NCBI GenBank assembly: GCA_958296195.1
Contig: OY282455.1
Coordinates: 2,108,001 to 2,172,000, forward strand
Length of the DNA stretch: 64,000 nt
From: an uncultured Pseudomonadales bacterium
Lineage (GTDB): Bacteria; Pseudomonadota; Gammaproteobacteria; Pseudomonadales; Azotimanducaceae
Direction of reading: 5' to 3'
Made by a program: the position numbers and the translations under genes. A model generated the notes under the pieces. That model was not told the DNA's origin, searched no databases, and was given only the letters and a program-made list of their open reading frames with translations. This document shows positions 54,570-64,000 of the stretch, in pieces; within the stretch, counting starts at the first letter, position 1; each line of letters begins with the position of its first letter.

Positions 54570-55928
54570 ATGGCGCAACGCGACCTCACCCAAGGATCCG
54601 TATCCCGGTCCCTTTACCGGCTGACCGCACCCATGATGCTGGGCGTCTCCTCCAGCATTCTGGTGCATACCTTGGAGATGGGCTTCATCGGGCAGCTCTC
54701 CACGGAGCATGTCGCCGCGGTGACCTTCACCTTTCCCATCACCATGATCTTGACCAGCATCGCCTTGGGCGTGGGCATTGGCGCCTCCTCGGTGATCGCC
54801 CGCAGCGCCGGCGCCGGGGACCGGCGGGACATGCGCCGCTTGGGCATCCACAGCATCCTTCTGATGGGCGGCCTGATGTCCGTGCTCGCCTTGGCCGGCT
54901 GGATGGTCATCGACCCGCTGTTCCTGGCGATGGGTGCGTCGCCGGACATGCTGCCGCTCATCCACAGCTACTTGGACATCTACTATCCCGGCGCGGTGCT
55001 GTTCACCCTGACCATGATCGCCAGCAGCATTCTGCGCGCCGCCGGCAACGCCGGCGTGCCGGGGTTCATGATGGCCGCCGGCGCCCTGTTCAATCTGGCC
55101 ATCGACCCGATCCTGATCTTCGGTTGGTTCGGCTTCCCGCGCCTGGAGCTGGCCGGCGCGGCGCTGGCCATGACGGTCACCCGCGTCCTGACCACGGCGG
55201 CGCTTTTGTTCTGCGTTCATCGGGACGGCTTGGTGCAGACTGCGGCGCCGTTCAAGGGCTTCATAAGCTCAACCGCCCGCATTCTGAAGATCGCCATTCC
55301 CGCCGCCGCCACTCAGGTCATTGGCCCTCTCTCCGGTGCTTTGATCACCCGTCTGCTGGCGGCCCACGGGGAGGCTGTGGTCGCCGGCTTCGGCGTCGCC
55401 ACCCGCATCGAAGCGGTGGCGGTGATGTCCTTGTTCGCGCTGTCCGCCAGCATCGGCCCGTTCGTCGGCCAGAACTGGGGCGCCAACCGCCTAGGCAGAG
55501 TGCGGGTCGGCGTGAGGGCGGCCTACCGCTTCAGCTTGGCTTGGGGCCTCGCCGCCGCCTTGCTGATGGCGCTTTGCGGCGGCCAGGTGGCGGGTTGGAT
55601 CAACGCCGACGCCGAAGTGGTCGCCGTGGCGGCGCTCTACCTCTGGATCGTGCCCATCAGCTACGGCTTCTGGGGGCTGTTGATGATGTCGTCGGCCTCC
55701 TTCAACGCCTTGGGCAAGCCGGTGCCCTCGACGATTCTTTCCTTCACGCGCATGTTTGTGGTCTATGTGCCCTTGGCGATGCTGCTGGACAGCCGCTATG
55801 GCTACGGCGGCATCTTTGCGGCCACCGCGCTCAGCAACAGCATCATGGGCTTGGCGGGCTTTTTGTGGTTCCGCCGCGCCTTCTTTGTTGAACGGGACGG
55901 GCAGGATGGGTACGGGAACTCTGGTTGA
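54570..55928 (+). CDS. MATE-family efflux transporter
   Basis: 452 residues with about 12 membrane segments arranged as two similar halves (LTAPMMLGVSSSILVHTLEMGFIGQL; AIPAAATQVIGPLSGALITRLL). Exports cationic drugs or metabolites using a sodium or proton gradient. ATG 54570 has no strong ribosome site. GPFVGQNWGANRLGR is a MATE landmark. Confidence 0.92.
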   Translation: MAQRDLTQGSVSRSLYRLTAPMMLGVSSSILVHTLEMGFIGQLSTEHVAAVTFTFPITMILTSIALGVGIGASSVIARSAGAGDRRDMRRLGIHSILLMGGLMSVLALAGWMVIDPLFLAMGASPDMLPLIHSYLDIYYPGAVLFTLTMIASSILRAAGNAGVPGFMMAAGALFNLAIDPILIFGWFGFPRLELAGAALAMTVTRVLTTAALLFCVHRDGLVQTAAPFKGFISSTARILKIAIPAAATQVIGPLSGALITRLLAAHGEAVVAGFGVATRIEAVAVMSLFALSASIGPFVGQNWGANRLGRVRVGVRAAYRFSLAWGLAAALLMALCGGQVAGWINADAEVVAVAALYLWIVPISYGFWGLLMMSSASFNALGKPVPSTILSFTRMFVVYVPLAMLLDSRYGYGGIFAATALSNSIMGLAGFLWFRRAFFVERDGQDGYGNSG

Positions 55929-56098
55929 ACTTGCCGTTCAATCCCGCAGGATTGCCCCTGACAGGCTGCGCAAGCGCCGCCGTTGGCTGTTGCTCTTGTC
56001 CGGCAGGGTCTATTATCGGCGTCATTGGGCGGGGAACGTCGGCAAAGCGCTTGGTGCAGGGGAAGATGTTATGCGATCCAATGTTTTGAGATGGGTTC

Positions 56099-57700
56099 AT
56101 GCGTAAGCCCCTTGGCTGGATGGCGCTTGCGCTCCTGCTCGGCGCCTGCGGCGCGGAAAGCCCTGGGACGAAGGAGGCGGCGGCCCGCATCGGCGACGCC
56201 AACATCAAGGCGACCGTTTACGGTCCAGTGCGCGGCGAGGCGGTGGAGGGCATGGGCGTGTTTCGCGGCATCCCCTACGCGGCGCCGCCGGTGGGAGACC
56301 TGCGCTGGAGGCCGCCGGCCCGCCCCGCCGCATGGGAGCAACCCCGGGACGCCACGGCCTTCGGCACCGCCTGCTGGCAGCCCATCATCACCGGCATCTA
56401 CAGCCGTGGCGACCTGGAGCGCAGCGAGGACTGCCTGTACCTGAACGTCTGGAGCCGCGCCAATGCCGGCGACGCCCAGCCGGTGATGGTCTGGATTCAC
56501 GGCGGCAGCCTGCGCATCGGCCACGGCCATTTGCCCATGTACGACGGTGGCGCCCTCACCAAACAGGGCGTGGTGTTGGTCAGCATCAACTACCGGCTGG
56601 GGCCTTTGGGATTTCTGGCCCATGAGAGCCTGTCCGCCGAATCTCCGCACGGCGTGTCCGGCAACTACGGCCTGCTCGACCAAATCGCGGCTTTGGAGTG
56701 GGTGCGCGACAACATCGCCGCGTTCGGCGGCGACCCGAACAACGTCACCGTCTTCGGCGAGTCGGCCGGTTCCTGGAGCGTGTGCTACCTCTACGCCTCG
56801 CCCCTGGCCAAGGGACTGTTCCACCGCGCCATCGGCCAATCCGGCGGTTGTTTCGCACCGCAGCCGCTGCTGGCGGAGGACTCCGGCGCCGGCCGGTCCG
56901 GCCATGCGGTTGGCGCGGCTTTGGCGACCATGCTGGAGGCGCCCGACGCCGCCGCGTTGCGGGCCATCCCCGCCACGACTCTTTACGCCAAGCTGGAGGA
57001 GACGGATTGGGCGGCGGACACCCGCATCGTCTATGTGGATGGCCATGTGTTCCCCGCCGCCATGGCCGAGTTGGTCGCCGCCGGCCAACACAGCCGAGTG
57101 CCCGTGCTGGTGGGCTCCACCGCCGACGAGGGCACTTCGCTGTTTACCGACTTGCCGGACATCGACCACGAGGCTTGGCGGCAGGAAGTGCAGGGCGCCT
57201 GGGGCGAGCAGGCCGACGGCATTCTCGACGCCTACGCCGAAGACGCCGCCCAGAGCTTGACCAGAGCTCGGCAGCAGCTCCTCTCCGACCCATTCTTCGC
57301 TTGGGAGATGCGCACCTGGGCCCGGCGGCACAGCGCCCAAGGCGATCCGGCGTGGCTCTACTTCTACACCCATGTCACGGACCTTGGCGGCGCATACGGC
57401 ACTTCCCTAGGCGCCTTTCACGCTGCGGAAATTCCCTATGTCTTCGGCAACCCGCACTTGGGTTTTGGCCGGCAGACCACCGTGACGGACAACGACGCTG
57501 AGGTCTCGCGCCTGATGGTCGGCTACTGGACCAACTTCGCCAAGACCGGCGACCCGAACGGGGAGGGCCTGCCCCCTTGGCCGCAATACCGCGCCGCAAC
57601 GGACCTGGCGCTGGAGATTTCCGCCACGCCCAGAGTGCTTGCCGGTTTGCGCCGAGCCAAGCTGGACGCCATGGACAGGTTTTACGCGGCGGAGCGGTAA
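56099..57700 (+). CDS. secreted lipoprotein carboxylesterase type B
   Basis: 533 residues. Lipoprotein signal with LGAC lipobox (Cys 17), then the alpha/beta-hydrolase fold with FRGIPYAAPPVGDLRW, SEDCLYLNVW, oxyanion-hole GGSLRIGHG, nucleophile FGESAGSWS (Ser 222) and a late GTSLGAFHAAEIPYVFG (His). Hydrolyses carboxylic esters; anchored on the outside of the cell membrane or outer membrane. Confidence 0.92.
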   Translation: MRKPLGWMALALLLGACGAESPGTKEAAARIGDANIKATVYGPVRGEAVEGMGVFRGIPYAAPPVGDLRWRPPARPAAWEQPRDATAFGTACWQPIITGIYSRGDLERSEDCLYLNVWSRANAGDAQPVMVWIHGGSLRIGHGHLPMYDGGALTKQGVVLVSINYRLGPLGFLAHESLSAESPHGVSGNYGLLDQIAALEWVRDNIAAFGGDPNNVTVFGESAGSWSVCYLYASPLAKGLFHRAIGQSGGCFAPQPLLAEDSGAGRSGHAVGAALATMLEAPDAAALRAIPATTLYAKLEETDWAADTRIVYVDGHVFPAAMAELVAAGQHSRVPVLVGSTADEGTSLFTDLPDIDHEAWRQEVQGAWGEQADGILDAYAEDAAQSLTRARQQLLSDPFFAWEMRTWARRHSAQGDPAWLYFYTHVTDLGGAYGTSLGAFHAAEIPYVFGNPHLGFGRQTTVTDNDAEVSRLMVGYWTNFAKTGDPNGEGLPPWPQYRAATDLALEISATPRVLAGLRRAKLDAMDRFYAAER

Positions 57701-57802
57701 AGACCAAAATGCACAGGCCGCCCTAATTCCATTATTCAGTTGTTGTGGAATTCGCTTTGGTATTGAATGCGCCTCTAGTTGCATTGGCCATGAGGGGATG
57801 TC

Positions 57803-59305
57803 ATGAGCAGATCTTGTCGTTGTCGGCGTCAAGCCACTTTCACTAGTGGCGGGCGGCGCGTTGCGGATGGACTTCCTAGTTTTCTGGACCGGCTGCTTGG
57901 GCTGCCGCATGGCGCGGCATTCTCGCCCAGCGAGCGCCTGTTCGCCTGTTCGCATCGCCGTTCTGCAGCTTGCTTGGTTGCCGCTGCGCTGCTCTCTGCG
58001 GCGCTTCCCGCCGCCGCGCAAGACGCCCTGTCATCGGCGTCCCTAAACAATTCATGCACGGACGATGTGCAGATGCTGACCTTCGGCTACTACTCGGATT
58101 TCAGGCCGGTCAGCTATGCGGAGAACGCCATCCCAGCCGGTCAGGCCTGCTATGTCCATAAGGGCTACGAGGCGGATCTGCTGACCGCGGTGGAGGCGAT
58201 TGCCGACGCCGGCCTGTCCTTCCGCCGCCGCGATGTCGGGGTTTGGGAGGGCGACTGGCTGGGCGTGTCGGGTGGTGTGTGGCAGCGGTCCGCGACCCAG
58301 TACGACGTCGTGGGCGGCGGCATCACCATCCGCGCCGACCGCGAGAAGAACGCCGCCGGCGAAACCATCGTGCGCTTCACTTCCGGGCACGTCGCGTTCC
58401 AGCAGTCCTTGTTGGTGCGCGCCGAAGATGCGGCCCGGCTGGCGAGCTACGCCGACTTGACCAGCGATGTGCGCGTCGGCGCGGTGGCCGGCACCACAGG
58501 AGAGGAACGCCTACTGCAACTGACCGGGTTGACCAATGCGGACGGCGTTCTTGCTGCTGGCGTCTGGGTGGAGACGCCGCAGGGCGAAGTGGTGGCGGAC
58601 GGCGGCCCAGGCTATCGAATCACCGCCGCCGGCGAAAGCGCCAATCTTGTCGGTCGGCAGCGCCTGCAGCCGCCGAATTCAAACCTGCCGCAGGTGGTTT
58701 ACTTGCCGGGCGAAACCGAGCTTTTGCCGGCTCTCGGCGCTGGTGAAATTGATGCGGTGGCCAGAGGCGGAATCGGCAACTCCGACGCTTCCGTCGATTC
58801 GGGAGGTGCATTCGTCATCTCCGCATTGGACTCCGCCGTGGAGTACGGCGGCTTCACCGTCGCCGCTGACCGAGAGGCTTTGCGCTCCTGCTTGAACGAG
58901 AAGATTTCCTGGTTGACCGATGAACGACGCATCGGCTACGCCCAGTGGCGGGAGGACCCGGGCCTGTTCCTGCGCCGGGCGAGCACTTGGAACCGGCTGC
59001 AAAACGGCCTGCAACAGGACGCCAATGGTGTGCTGACCATTGACTTGGCCAGTGTGGCGCCGGGCGCAATGTCCTTTGCGGCTGCATCCGACAATCCGAA
59101 TTTAGCGGCCGTCAGCGTCGCTGGCGGTGTGCTGACCGTCCGCCCCAATGAAGACGGCGAGGACGGCGTGGCCGCCATCACCGTCACGCTGACGGAAAGC
59201 GACGGCTCGGTGACGACGCTGCGTTTCGAGGTGGTTGTGAAGTCCGACCCGCTCGCGCCCGCCTATTTTCGGGGCTGGCGGCTCTCCTTGCTGACGGACG
59301 CTTAA
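57803..59305 (+). CDS. periplasmic solute-binding-like protein with C-terminal Ig-like extension
   Basis: 500 residues. A Sec-type signal (AACLVAAALLSAALPAAAQDA) begins about 55 residues after the first ATG, so the true start may be later, although ATG 57803 has GAGGGG before it. Residues about 90-390 resemble family 3 extracellular solute-binding proteins (YEADLLTAVEAIADAGL, DVVGGGITIRADRE, GAVAGTTGEERLL). The last about 90 residues (TIDLASVAPGAMSFAAASDN to TLRFEVVVKS) look like a bacterial Ig or cadherin-like domain. No ABC permease lies nearby. Confidence 0.65.
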   Translation: MSRSCRCRRQATFTSGGRRVADGLPSFLDRLLGLPHGAAFSPSERLFACSHRRSAACLVAAALLSAALPAAAQDALSSASLNNSCTDDVQMLTFGYYSDFRPVSYAENAIPAGQACYVHKGYEADLLTAVEAIADAGLSFRRRDVGVWEGDWLGVSGGVWQRSATQYDVVGGGITIRADREKNAAGETIVRFTSGHVAFQQSLLVRAEDAARLASYADLTSDVRVGAVAGTTGEERLLQLTGLTNADGVLAAGVWVETPQGEVVADGGPGYRITAAGESANLVGRQRLQPPNSNLPQVVYLPGETELLPALGAGEIDAVARGGIGNSDASVDSGGAFVISALDSAVEYGGFTVAADREALRSCLNEKISWLTDERRIGYAQWREDPGLFLRRASTWNRLQNGLQQDANGVLTIDLASVAPGAMSFAAASDNPNLAAVSVAGGVLTVRPNEDGEDGVAAITVTLTESDGSVTTLRFEVVVKSDPLAPAYFRGWRLSLLTDA

Positions 59306-59848
59306 CGCCCCGCAAACGCGCCGCAGCAGCACGGCGCCTCCACCAAGGCCGCATATCCAGCCGGCGTCCCCTCCAAGCCGGCGAATCGCAACGCCGAGAC
59401 ACTTGCGCTGTTCTGAAACCCGCGCCCTGTCTGGCTTTCGGCGCACCCTCAAATAAATTTCAACCTACTTTTCGGCGGTGGCGCGCGGGTTTGCGGGGCG
59501 TTGGGAAACGCCCCCAAAACACGCCCACGCCCCGCCAAAAACTGAAAAACACACCCGAAACGACCCGAACTGGGCCGTTCCGCAGCGCTCTGAGGACGCC
59601 GGCGGGCGCCGGCGTAGGAAAGCATGCGGCAAAAAGGGGCTGGAAAAGCCCACAGCGCAAGTGTCTCCTTCCGAACAACGCCTTGCGGCCACCGAGCGGA
59701 AACGCTAACTTAACGGCATGGACAACGATTTCAAAACACTCACCCCGCCCTTGGGCGCACACCACACAAGGCGGAGCAACGCAGCCAGGAGTCTAAAAGA
59801 CCCGCAGACAATGTGTAGTTATTTGTGGAGGACATAAGGAGCGTTGCA
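59306..59848. other. intergenic region before maleylacetate reductase
   Basis: About 540 bases with no convincing gene. Contains a strong hairpin at 59596-59615 and, near its end, the AAGGAG ribosome site for the next gene. Confidence 0.6.
59596..59615. terminator. 9-base-stem hairpin
   Basis: ACGCCGGCG, GG, CGCCGGCGT: perfect inverted repeat with a 2-base centre. Could end transcription from 57803; no T-run. Confidence 0.4.
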
Positions 59849-60913
59849 ATGATCGAGCCCTTCGTTCATGTGGGGGTGCCGTCCAGAGTGGTTTTCGGAC
59901 GGGGCACCGTCTCCCAAGCCGCTGCCGAGGCAAGCCGGCTGGGCATCACCAAGGCGTTGGTGCTGTCCACCCCGGACCAGAAGGGGATGGCCAAGGGTCT
60001 GGCGGATCGGTTGGATGGCGTCGTCGCCGGGCTGTTCCCCGGCGCCGCCATGCACACCCCCGTGGGGGTCACGGAACGCGCCTTGACCGAAATGCGCACC
60101 TTGGGGGCCGACGGCTTGGTTTCCATCGGCGGCGGTTCCACCACTGGCTTGGGCAAGGCCCTCGCCCTGCGCACCGACGCGCCCCAGCTGGTGCTGCCCA
60201 CCACCTATGCAGGCTCGGAGATGACCGACATCCTCGGCCAGACCGAAGGCACGGAGAAGACCACCCTGCGCGACCCCCGGGTGCGGCCGGAAGCCGTCAT
60301 CTACGATGTGGACCTCACGCTAAGCCTGCCGGCTGCGCTGTCCGGCACCAGCGGCATCAATGCCGTCGCCCATGCCGTGGAAGCCCTTTATGCGCAGAAC
60401 GCAAATCCCTTGTTGTGCGTGGTGGCCACCGAGGGAATTGCCGCCCTGCACCGCAGCCTGCCGCGCATCACCGAGGCGCCAGATGACGTGGAGGCGCGGA
60501 CGGATGCCCTGTACGGGGCTTGGCTTTGCGCAGTTTGCCTAGCCTCGGCCGGCACCGCGCTGCACCACAAACTGTGCCATGTGCTGGGCGGTTCCTTCGC
60601 CTTGCCCCATGCGCAGACCCACACCGCCGTGCTGCCCCATGCTCTGGCCTACAACGCGCCAGCGGTGTCCGATGCCATCAAGCGCCTGCAAGGCGCCATG
60701 AACACGGATGATCCCGCCGCCGCCCTGTTTGACTTAGGCATCAGCGTGGGGGCGAACATGGCGCTGCGGGACTTCGGCATGCCGGAGGACGGTATCGATC
60801 AGGCGGTTGAGAGCACCCTCAGAAATCCCTATTGGAACCCCCGCCCGCTGGAGCGGGAGGGCATCCGCCAAGTCATCGCCGCGGCTTGGTCCGGGCAGCG
60901 CCCGGAGGCCTAG
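59849..60913 (+). CDS. maleylacetate reductase (iron-ADH-type fold)
   Basis: 354 residues from ATG 59849 with AAGGAG before it. VFGRGTV, SIGGGSTTGLGKALAL (NAD-binding), LPTTYAGSEMTDI, SGINAVAHAVEALYA and HHKLCHVLGGSF, ending with PHAQTHTAVLPHALAYN, match maleylacetate reductases. It reduces maleylacetate to 3-oxoadipate in the breakdown of resorcinol, hydroxyquinol or chlorinated aromatics. The adjacent LysR gene and phenol-type hydroxylase support this. Confidence 0.88.
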   Translation: MIEPFVHVGVPSRVVFGRGTVSQAAAEASRLGITKALVLSTPDQKGMAKGLADRLDGVVAGLFPGAAMHTPVGVTERALTEMRTLGADGLVSIGGGSTTGLGKALALRTDAPQLVLPTTYAGSEMTDILGQTEGTEKTTLRDPRVRPEAVIYDVDLTLSLPAALSGTSGINAVAHAVEALYAQNANPLLCVVATEGIAALHRSLPRITEAPDDVEARTDALYGAWLCAVCLASAGTALHHKLCHVLGGSFALPHAQTHTAVLPHALAYNAPAVSDAIKRLQGAMNTDDPAAALFDLGISVGANMALRDFGMPEDGIDQAVESTLRNPYWNPRPLEREGIRQVIAAAWSGQRPEA

Positions 60914-60997
60914 TTCCGCCGCTGTTCCGGCGCATGGCGAAAGCGGAAAAATCCATGTCGCCCATGCCGTCACGCCGACTGGCATGGAACGGGGCCT

Positions 60998-61912
60998 ATG
61001 GAAGTGGTCGTTGACTTGAATCTTAAGCACCTGATGGTGTTCCAAGCCCTGATGAAAAAGGGACAGCTGAGCTTGGTGGCCGAGGATCTCGGCCAAACCC
61101 AGCCCAGTGTGAGCCGCGTCCTAGGCCATCTTCGCGAGCACTTCGCCGATCCGCTTTTCGTGCGTACGCGAGACGGGATGAAGCCAACCCCGCACGCTAA
61201 GGAAATAGCGCCTTGCATAGATCAAATGCTGAATTTGTACTATTCAAGACTATCGCAAAAGAAGCATTTCGATCCGAAGCGGTCAAGGCGCACGGTTCGC
61301 ATCGCCGCTTCGGAGATTGGCCACGCCATGCTTTTTCCTGAGTTGATCAACGAAATCGACGCCCTAGGCAGCGCCATAAGGCTTGAAGCGGTGCCGCTGG
61401 GCCTGCAGTCGCTGCTGTATGAATTGGAAACCGGCGGCGCGGACATCGCCGTAGGCGCATTTCCGAAGTTGTTCGCCTGCATTCATGAGCGCCCTCTGTT
61501 CCGAGAACACTATGTCTGCTTGGTGCGGCCCGACAAATTGAACGCCAAGGAACGGATCACCATTAAGCAGTACGAGGAATCGAACCACATATTGGTTTCC
61601 ACCCGCGGCTTCGGGCACGCCCATGAGGAAGTTGAAAAGGCATTGTTGAACATCTGCCCAGCGGAGAAACTGCGGGTTGTTTCACACAGCTTTTTCGTCG
61701 CAGCCTTGTTGGCGGAGCGCTCCGGATACATCGCCACGTTGCCTTCGCGGCTGATCCAAGTTCTGGGCGGAAATCACAATCTGCGCGCTGCGCCGGCACC
61801 GATGGAGCTGCCAACTTTCCTGGCTAAGGTTTACTGGCATGAACGCTACCATCAGGAGCCTTCCAACCAGTGGATACGGCGAATCATCGCCGACAAGTTC
61901 ATTGAGGACTAA
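60998..61912 (+). CDS. LysR-family transcriptional regulator
   Basis: 304 residues. N-terminal winged helix: LNLKHLMVFQALMKKGQLSLVAEDLGQTQPSVSRVLGHLRE, then a substrate-binding-like domain (VRIAASEIGHAMLFPEL, ADIAVGAFPKL). Probably controls the aromatic-degradation genes on either side in response to a pathway intermediate. It converges with the hydroxylase gene. Confidence 0.9.
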   Translation: MEVVVDLNLKHLMVFQALMKKGQLSLVAEDLGQTQPSVSRVLGHLREHFADPLFVRTRDGMKPTPHAKEIAPCIDQMLNLYYSRLSQKKHFDPKRSRRTVRIAASEIGHAMLFPELINEIDALGSAIRLEAVPLGLQSLLYELETGGADIAVGAFPKLFACIHERPLFREHYVCLVRPDKLNAKERITIKQYEESNHILVSTRGFGHAHEEVEKALLNICPAEKLRVVSHSFFVAALLAERSGYIATLPSRLIQVLGGNHNLRAAPAPMELPTFLAKVYWHERYHQEPSNQWIRRIIADKFIED

Positions 61913-61987
61913 CCTCCGGTGGCCTGTTCAGCAGAACCAGCGCTCGGCTGGTTTGCGGCGGCGGGCGCAGCAGGGCGTCGGCATGGA

Positions 61988-63583
61988 TTACGACTGGGCT
62001 TCGGCGGAAATGAGCCAGTCGCCCAAATACTGAACGAAACGATGCCTTTCCCTGAGCAGGCCGTGATAGGCGATGTAGCCGTCCGGCCGAACAAGATGGA
62101 AGTGCCCCGCCTTGTTGCGGCCGTAACGCTCCGCAAAGGTGCCGTTTGCGCCAAGGATCTTGGCATCATGCCTACCGGCGGGCGGAGGTGCGGCGGATAC
62201 GGTTATCGGCTTGATGATGGCGCCATAACGCTTGGCAACGACGCTAGACAGTTCTGCCGCCAACTCATCTTCATGCTCAGACGCAATCACCAGCGTCAAC
62301 CGGGGATGACGCAGAAGATCGAATAGCCTGAGGCCGTCCGCCAGCTCCGCGTCCGGCGCTCGGGCACCCGGTGGCGGGCCATCCAGCGCAGCCCCTTCGA
62401 CAGGGGCTTGCACCATGTCCTTGTAGTTGTAGGTTAATCCGGAGATGCCGCCGACCGTCCGTTCGTGCCACCCCTCCGCTCGGATGAGCGCCAGCCTGTC
62501 CTCCATGCCGTGGCCGTGGGCCATGATGATGTCGTGCATGGCGTCCGTGTTGGCGATCACCTGTTCGCCGACGGGCTTCCGTTCGGGCGCGTAGCTGTCA
62601 AGCAATTCAGCCTTGGCCAAGCCCTGAACGACCAGCGCCAACTTCCACCCCAAGTTATAGGCATCCTGCATGCCCGCGTTCATGCCCTGCCCGCCGGAAG
62701 GCGAATGCACATGGGCCGCATCGCCGGCGAGAAAAATCCTATCGGCCCGATAGTCACTGGCGATGCGCCGCCAGATCTCCCACTTGGTTGCCCAACGTGG
62801 CGCCGCCAGGCTTGACCCCTGCACATGACCCTCAACCAATCTCTGAAAGGCGTCTCGGACGTTTAGGTTCGGATCATCAGCCTCGCCCATGTCGCTGATC
62901 AGCACACGGTGGTCGCCGGAGGGCAGCTTGGTGACCAGAAGAAAATTGTCCTTGGACATGTAGTAGTGGATCCAGTCGTCGTCGCCGGGAAAGCCCTCAT
63001 AGGCCACATCCATCATCTGCATGACCATGCCTTGGTAGTTGGCGCCTGAAAAGTCCAGGCCGGCAGCGCTGCGCACGAAGCTGTGCACACCGTCGCATCC
63101 CACAACCCAATTCGGCTCGATCACCTCCTTGCGTCCGTCCTTGCAACGGAGCTCCGCCCGGCAGCCATCATCGGCCACGCTGAGTCCACTGAGTTCGGTG
63201 GACCACTCCGGACGGACGCCGTAGGCGCAGTCCAGATGTTCACGCAGCCGGCTTTCCGTCTGATTCTGGTTGTACACAAGAATGTAGGGAAAGGGGGAGT
63301 CCAGTGCGGTGAAGTCCAGCGTTGGACGCACATCCTTGCCCTTGAAGTTGAAGACGAAGCCACGGCTGCGAATCCCGTCCTTCAGGAACTTTTCCGAGAT
63401 GCCCATTTGCTCGAACATCTCCAACGTCCTTGCATGAAGCGTAAATGAGCGGGACGTGAAGCTGGGACCGCTGCGCTTATCGATCATGCGATAGGGGATG
63501 CCGCGCCGGGCCAATTCGATGCCCAACACCATGCCTGTGGGACCGGCGCCTACAATCAGCAAGTCATTTTTATCGGAACTCAT
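61988..63583 (-). CDS. FAD-dependent aromatic hydroxylase (phenol/resorcinol type)
   Basis: 531 residues. FAD motifs: LLIVGAGPTGMVLGIELARRG at the start, VVGCDGVHSFVR, and FLAGDAAHVHSPSGGQGMNAGMQDAYNLGWKL. A C-terminal thioredoxin-like domain (LTLVIASEHEDELAA, FHLVRPDGYIAYHG) is typical of phenol and 2,4-dichlorophenol hydroxylases. Adds one hydroxyl to a phenolic ring using NAD(P)H and oxygen. The product could feed a ring cleavage that ends at maleylacetate, but no ring-cleaving dioxygenase is in the window. Confidence 0.9.
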   Translation of the reverse strand: MSSDKNDLLIVGAGPTGMVLGIELARRGIPYRMIDKRSGPSFTSRSFTLHARTLEMFEQMGISEKFLKDGIRSRGFVFNFKGKDVRPTLDFTALDSPFPYILVYNQNQTESRLREHLDCAYGVRPEWSTELSGLSVADDGCRAELRCKDGRKEVIEPNWVVGCDGVHSFVRSAAGLDFSGANYQGMVMQMMDVAYEGFPGDDDWIHYYMSKDNFLLVTKLPSGDHRVLISDMGEADDPNLNVRDAFQRLVEGHVQGSSLAAPRWATKWEIWRRIASDYRADRIFLAGDAAHVHSPSGGQGMNAGMQDAYNLGWKLALVVQGLAKAELLDSYAPERKPVGEQVIANTDAMHDIIMAHGHGMEDRLALIRAEGWHERTVGGISGLTYNYKDMVQAPVEGAALDGPPPGARAPDAELADGLRLFDLLRHPRLTLVIASEHEDELAAELSSVVAKRYGAIIKPITVSAAPPPAGRHDAKILGANGTFAERYGRNKAGHFHLVRPDGYIAYHGLLRERHRFVQYLGDWLISAEAQS

Positions 63584-63656
63584 GGCATGTCACCCCAACG
63601 GAAGCGTTTTTCGAACCTGAATGGCATGGCTTGACGAATCACACCGCGAAGCCAAG

Positions 63657-64000
63657 CTAGAACCTGTAGGCCAAGCGACCGCTTATCTGACGAGGTGGGT
63701 TGTAGGTAATGGTTTCAGTTCCGCCGCCGCCAGGCACATCGATGAATCCGATGCCGCGGAGGATGTTTCCCTCTTGCGCTTCGTCGGTCAGGTTGGTGGC
63801 GGCTAGTTCGATTGTCCATTTCCCATCCGCGCTATACCGAAACAGCCGAACATTGAGATTTTCATAGTCATCGGCAAGATCGCTGCCGCCCGGGTCCGCA
63901 AAACCGGCGTCGCGGTTCAAGGCGGTGTAGAAAATCTCGTCAGTGTAGGCGTATTCGATGCGCAATCTCCAGGACGCCCCGCTGCTTTGGTTCCAGTCCT
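63657..64000 (-). CDS. TonB-dependent receptor, C-terminal fragment (cut by window edge)
   Basis: About 113 codons from the window edge to the stop. Alternating beta-strands (WRLRIEYAYTDEIFY, LNVRLFRYSADGKWTIELAATNLTDE) and a final LAYRF ending in Phe are typical of the last strands of an outer-membrane TonB-dependent barrel. It is probably the first gene of the hydroxylase transcript and may import an aromatic substrate. Confidence 0.82.
   Translation of the reverse strand, partial: DWNQSSGASWRLRIEYAYTDEIFYTALNRDAGFADPGGSDLADDYENLNVRLFRYSADGKWTIELAATNLTDEAQEGNILRGIGFIDVPGGGGTETITYNPPRQISGRLAYRF

Overview
The window looks like the chromosome of a GC-rich gammaproteobacterium. The evidence is the gene order lpxC, gltX, lpxB-rnhB-dnaE ... 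tilS-pyrG-kdsA-eno-ftsB, together with LPS genes, a lipoprotein signal and a TonB-dependent receptor. Genus cannot be read from the sequence. Core genes are packed with 1-4 base overlaps, and two of them (the DUF2063 gene at 3640 and lpxB at 11372) appear to start with CTG inside a CTGA overlap.

Layout. 98-4404: a MoxR ATPase and VWA protein pair, then a three-gene MNIO RiPP cassette (Cys-bearing secreted precursor, DUF692 enzyme, DUF2063 partner). 4558-7616: a PP2C phosphatase with degenerate receiver plus STAS protein, then TerB and dusA on the other strand. 7788-16610: lpxC, gltX, a GT2-GtrA glycosyltransferase, lpxB, rnhB, dnaE. 16611-31287: an accessory island sits between dnaE and tilS, where many relatives carry accA; accA is not in the window. 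31288-41408: tilS, a second accessory block (32676-36516), then pyrG, kdsA, eno, ftsB, pcm. 41565-45166: DUF368 permease, TRAP DctQ and DctM, purN. 45211-53923: a defence-type block with type III restriction-modification (res, mod), an AT-richer nuclease and caspase-like pair, and a DUF4926/GIY-YIG-like protein. 54097-57700: RidA-like protein, MATE exporter, secreted carboxylesterase. 57803-64000: a periplasmic binding-like protein and an aromatic-catabolism group (maleylacetate reductase, LysR regulator, FAD phenol-type hydroxylase, TonB receptor cut by the window edge).

The most unusual part is the dnaE-tilS island. It is a tandem duplication (unit A 16432-23408, unit B 23409-31405) of a lasso-peptide-like RiPP operon: HprK-like kinase, sulfotransferase, PqqD-like recognition protein, 2OG-Fe(II) oxygenase, second HprK-like kinase, asparagine-synthetase-like cyclase, 51-52 residue precursor, and a second 2OG oxygenase. 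The two precursors share a leader (W-x2-P-x-L-x2-LG) but have different cores, both ending in Ser. The copies have decayed in complementary ways: A keeps the cyclase but has lost both kinases and the sulfotransferase, while B keeps those but has a frameshifted cyclase. The duplication joint fuses the first part of tilS to the last part of dnaE in frame at a 6-base microhomology. No B2-type leader protease or exporter is seen.

The tilS-pyrG block holds a 2.1 kb element (32861-34966) with about 25-base imperfect terminal inverted repeats and a 7-base target duplication. Its only recognisable gene is an AAA ATPase distantly related to the one in the dnaE-tilS island. An uninterrupted copy of its target is present at 36292-36516, which makes the insertion readable from this window alone.
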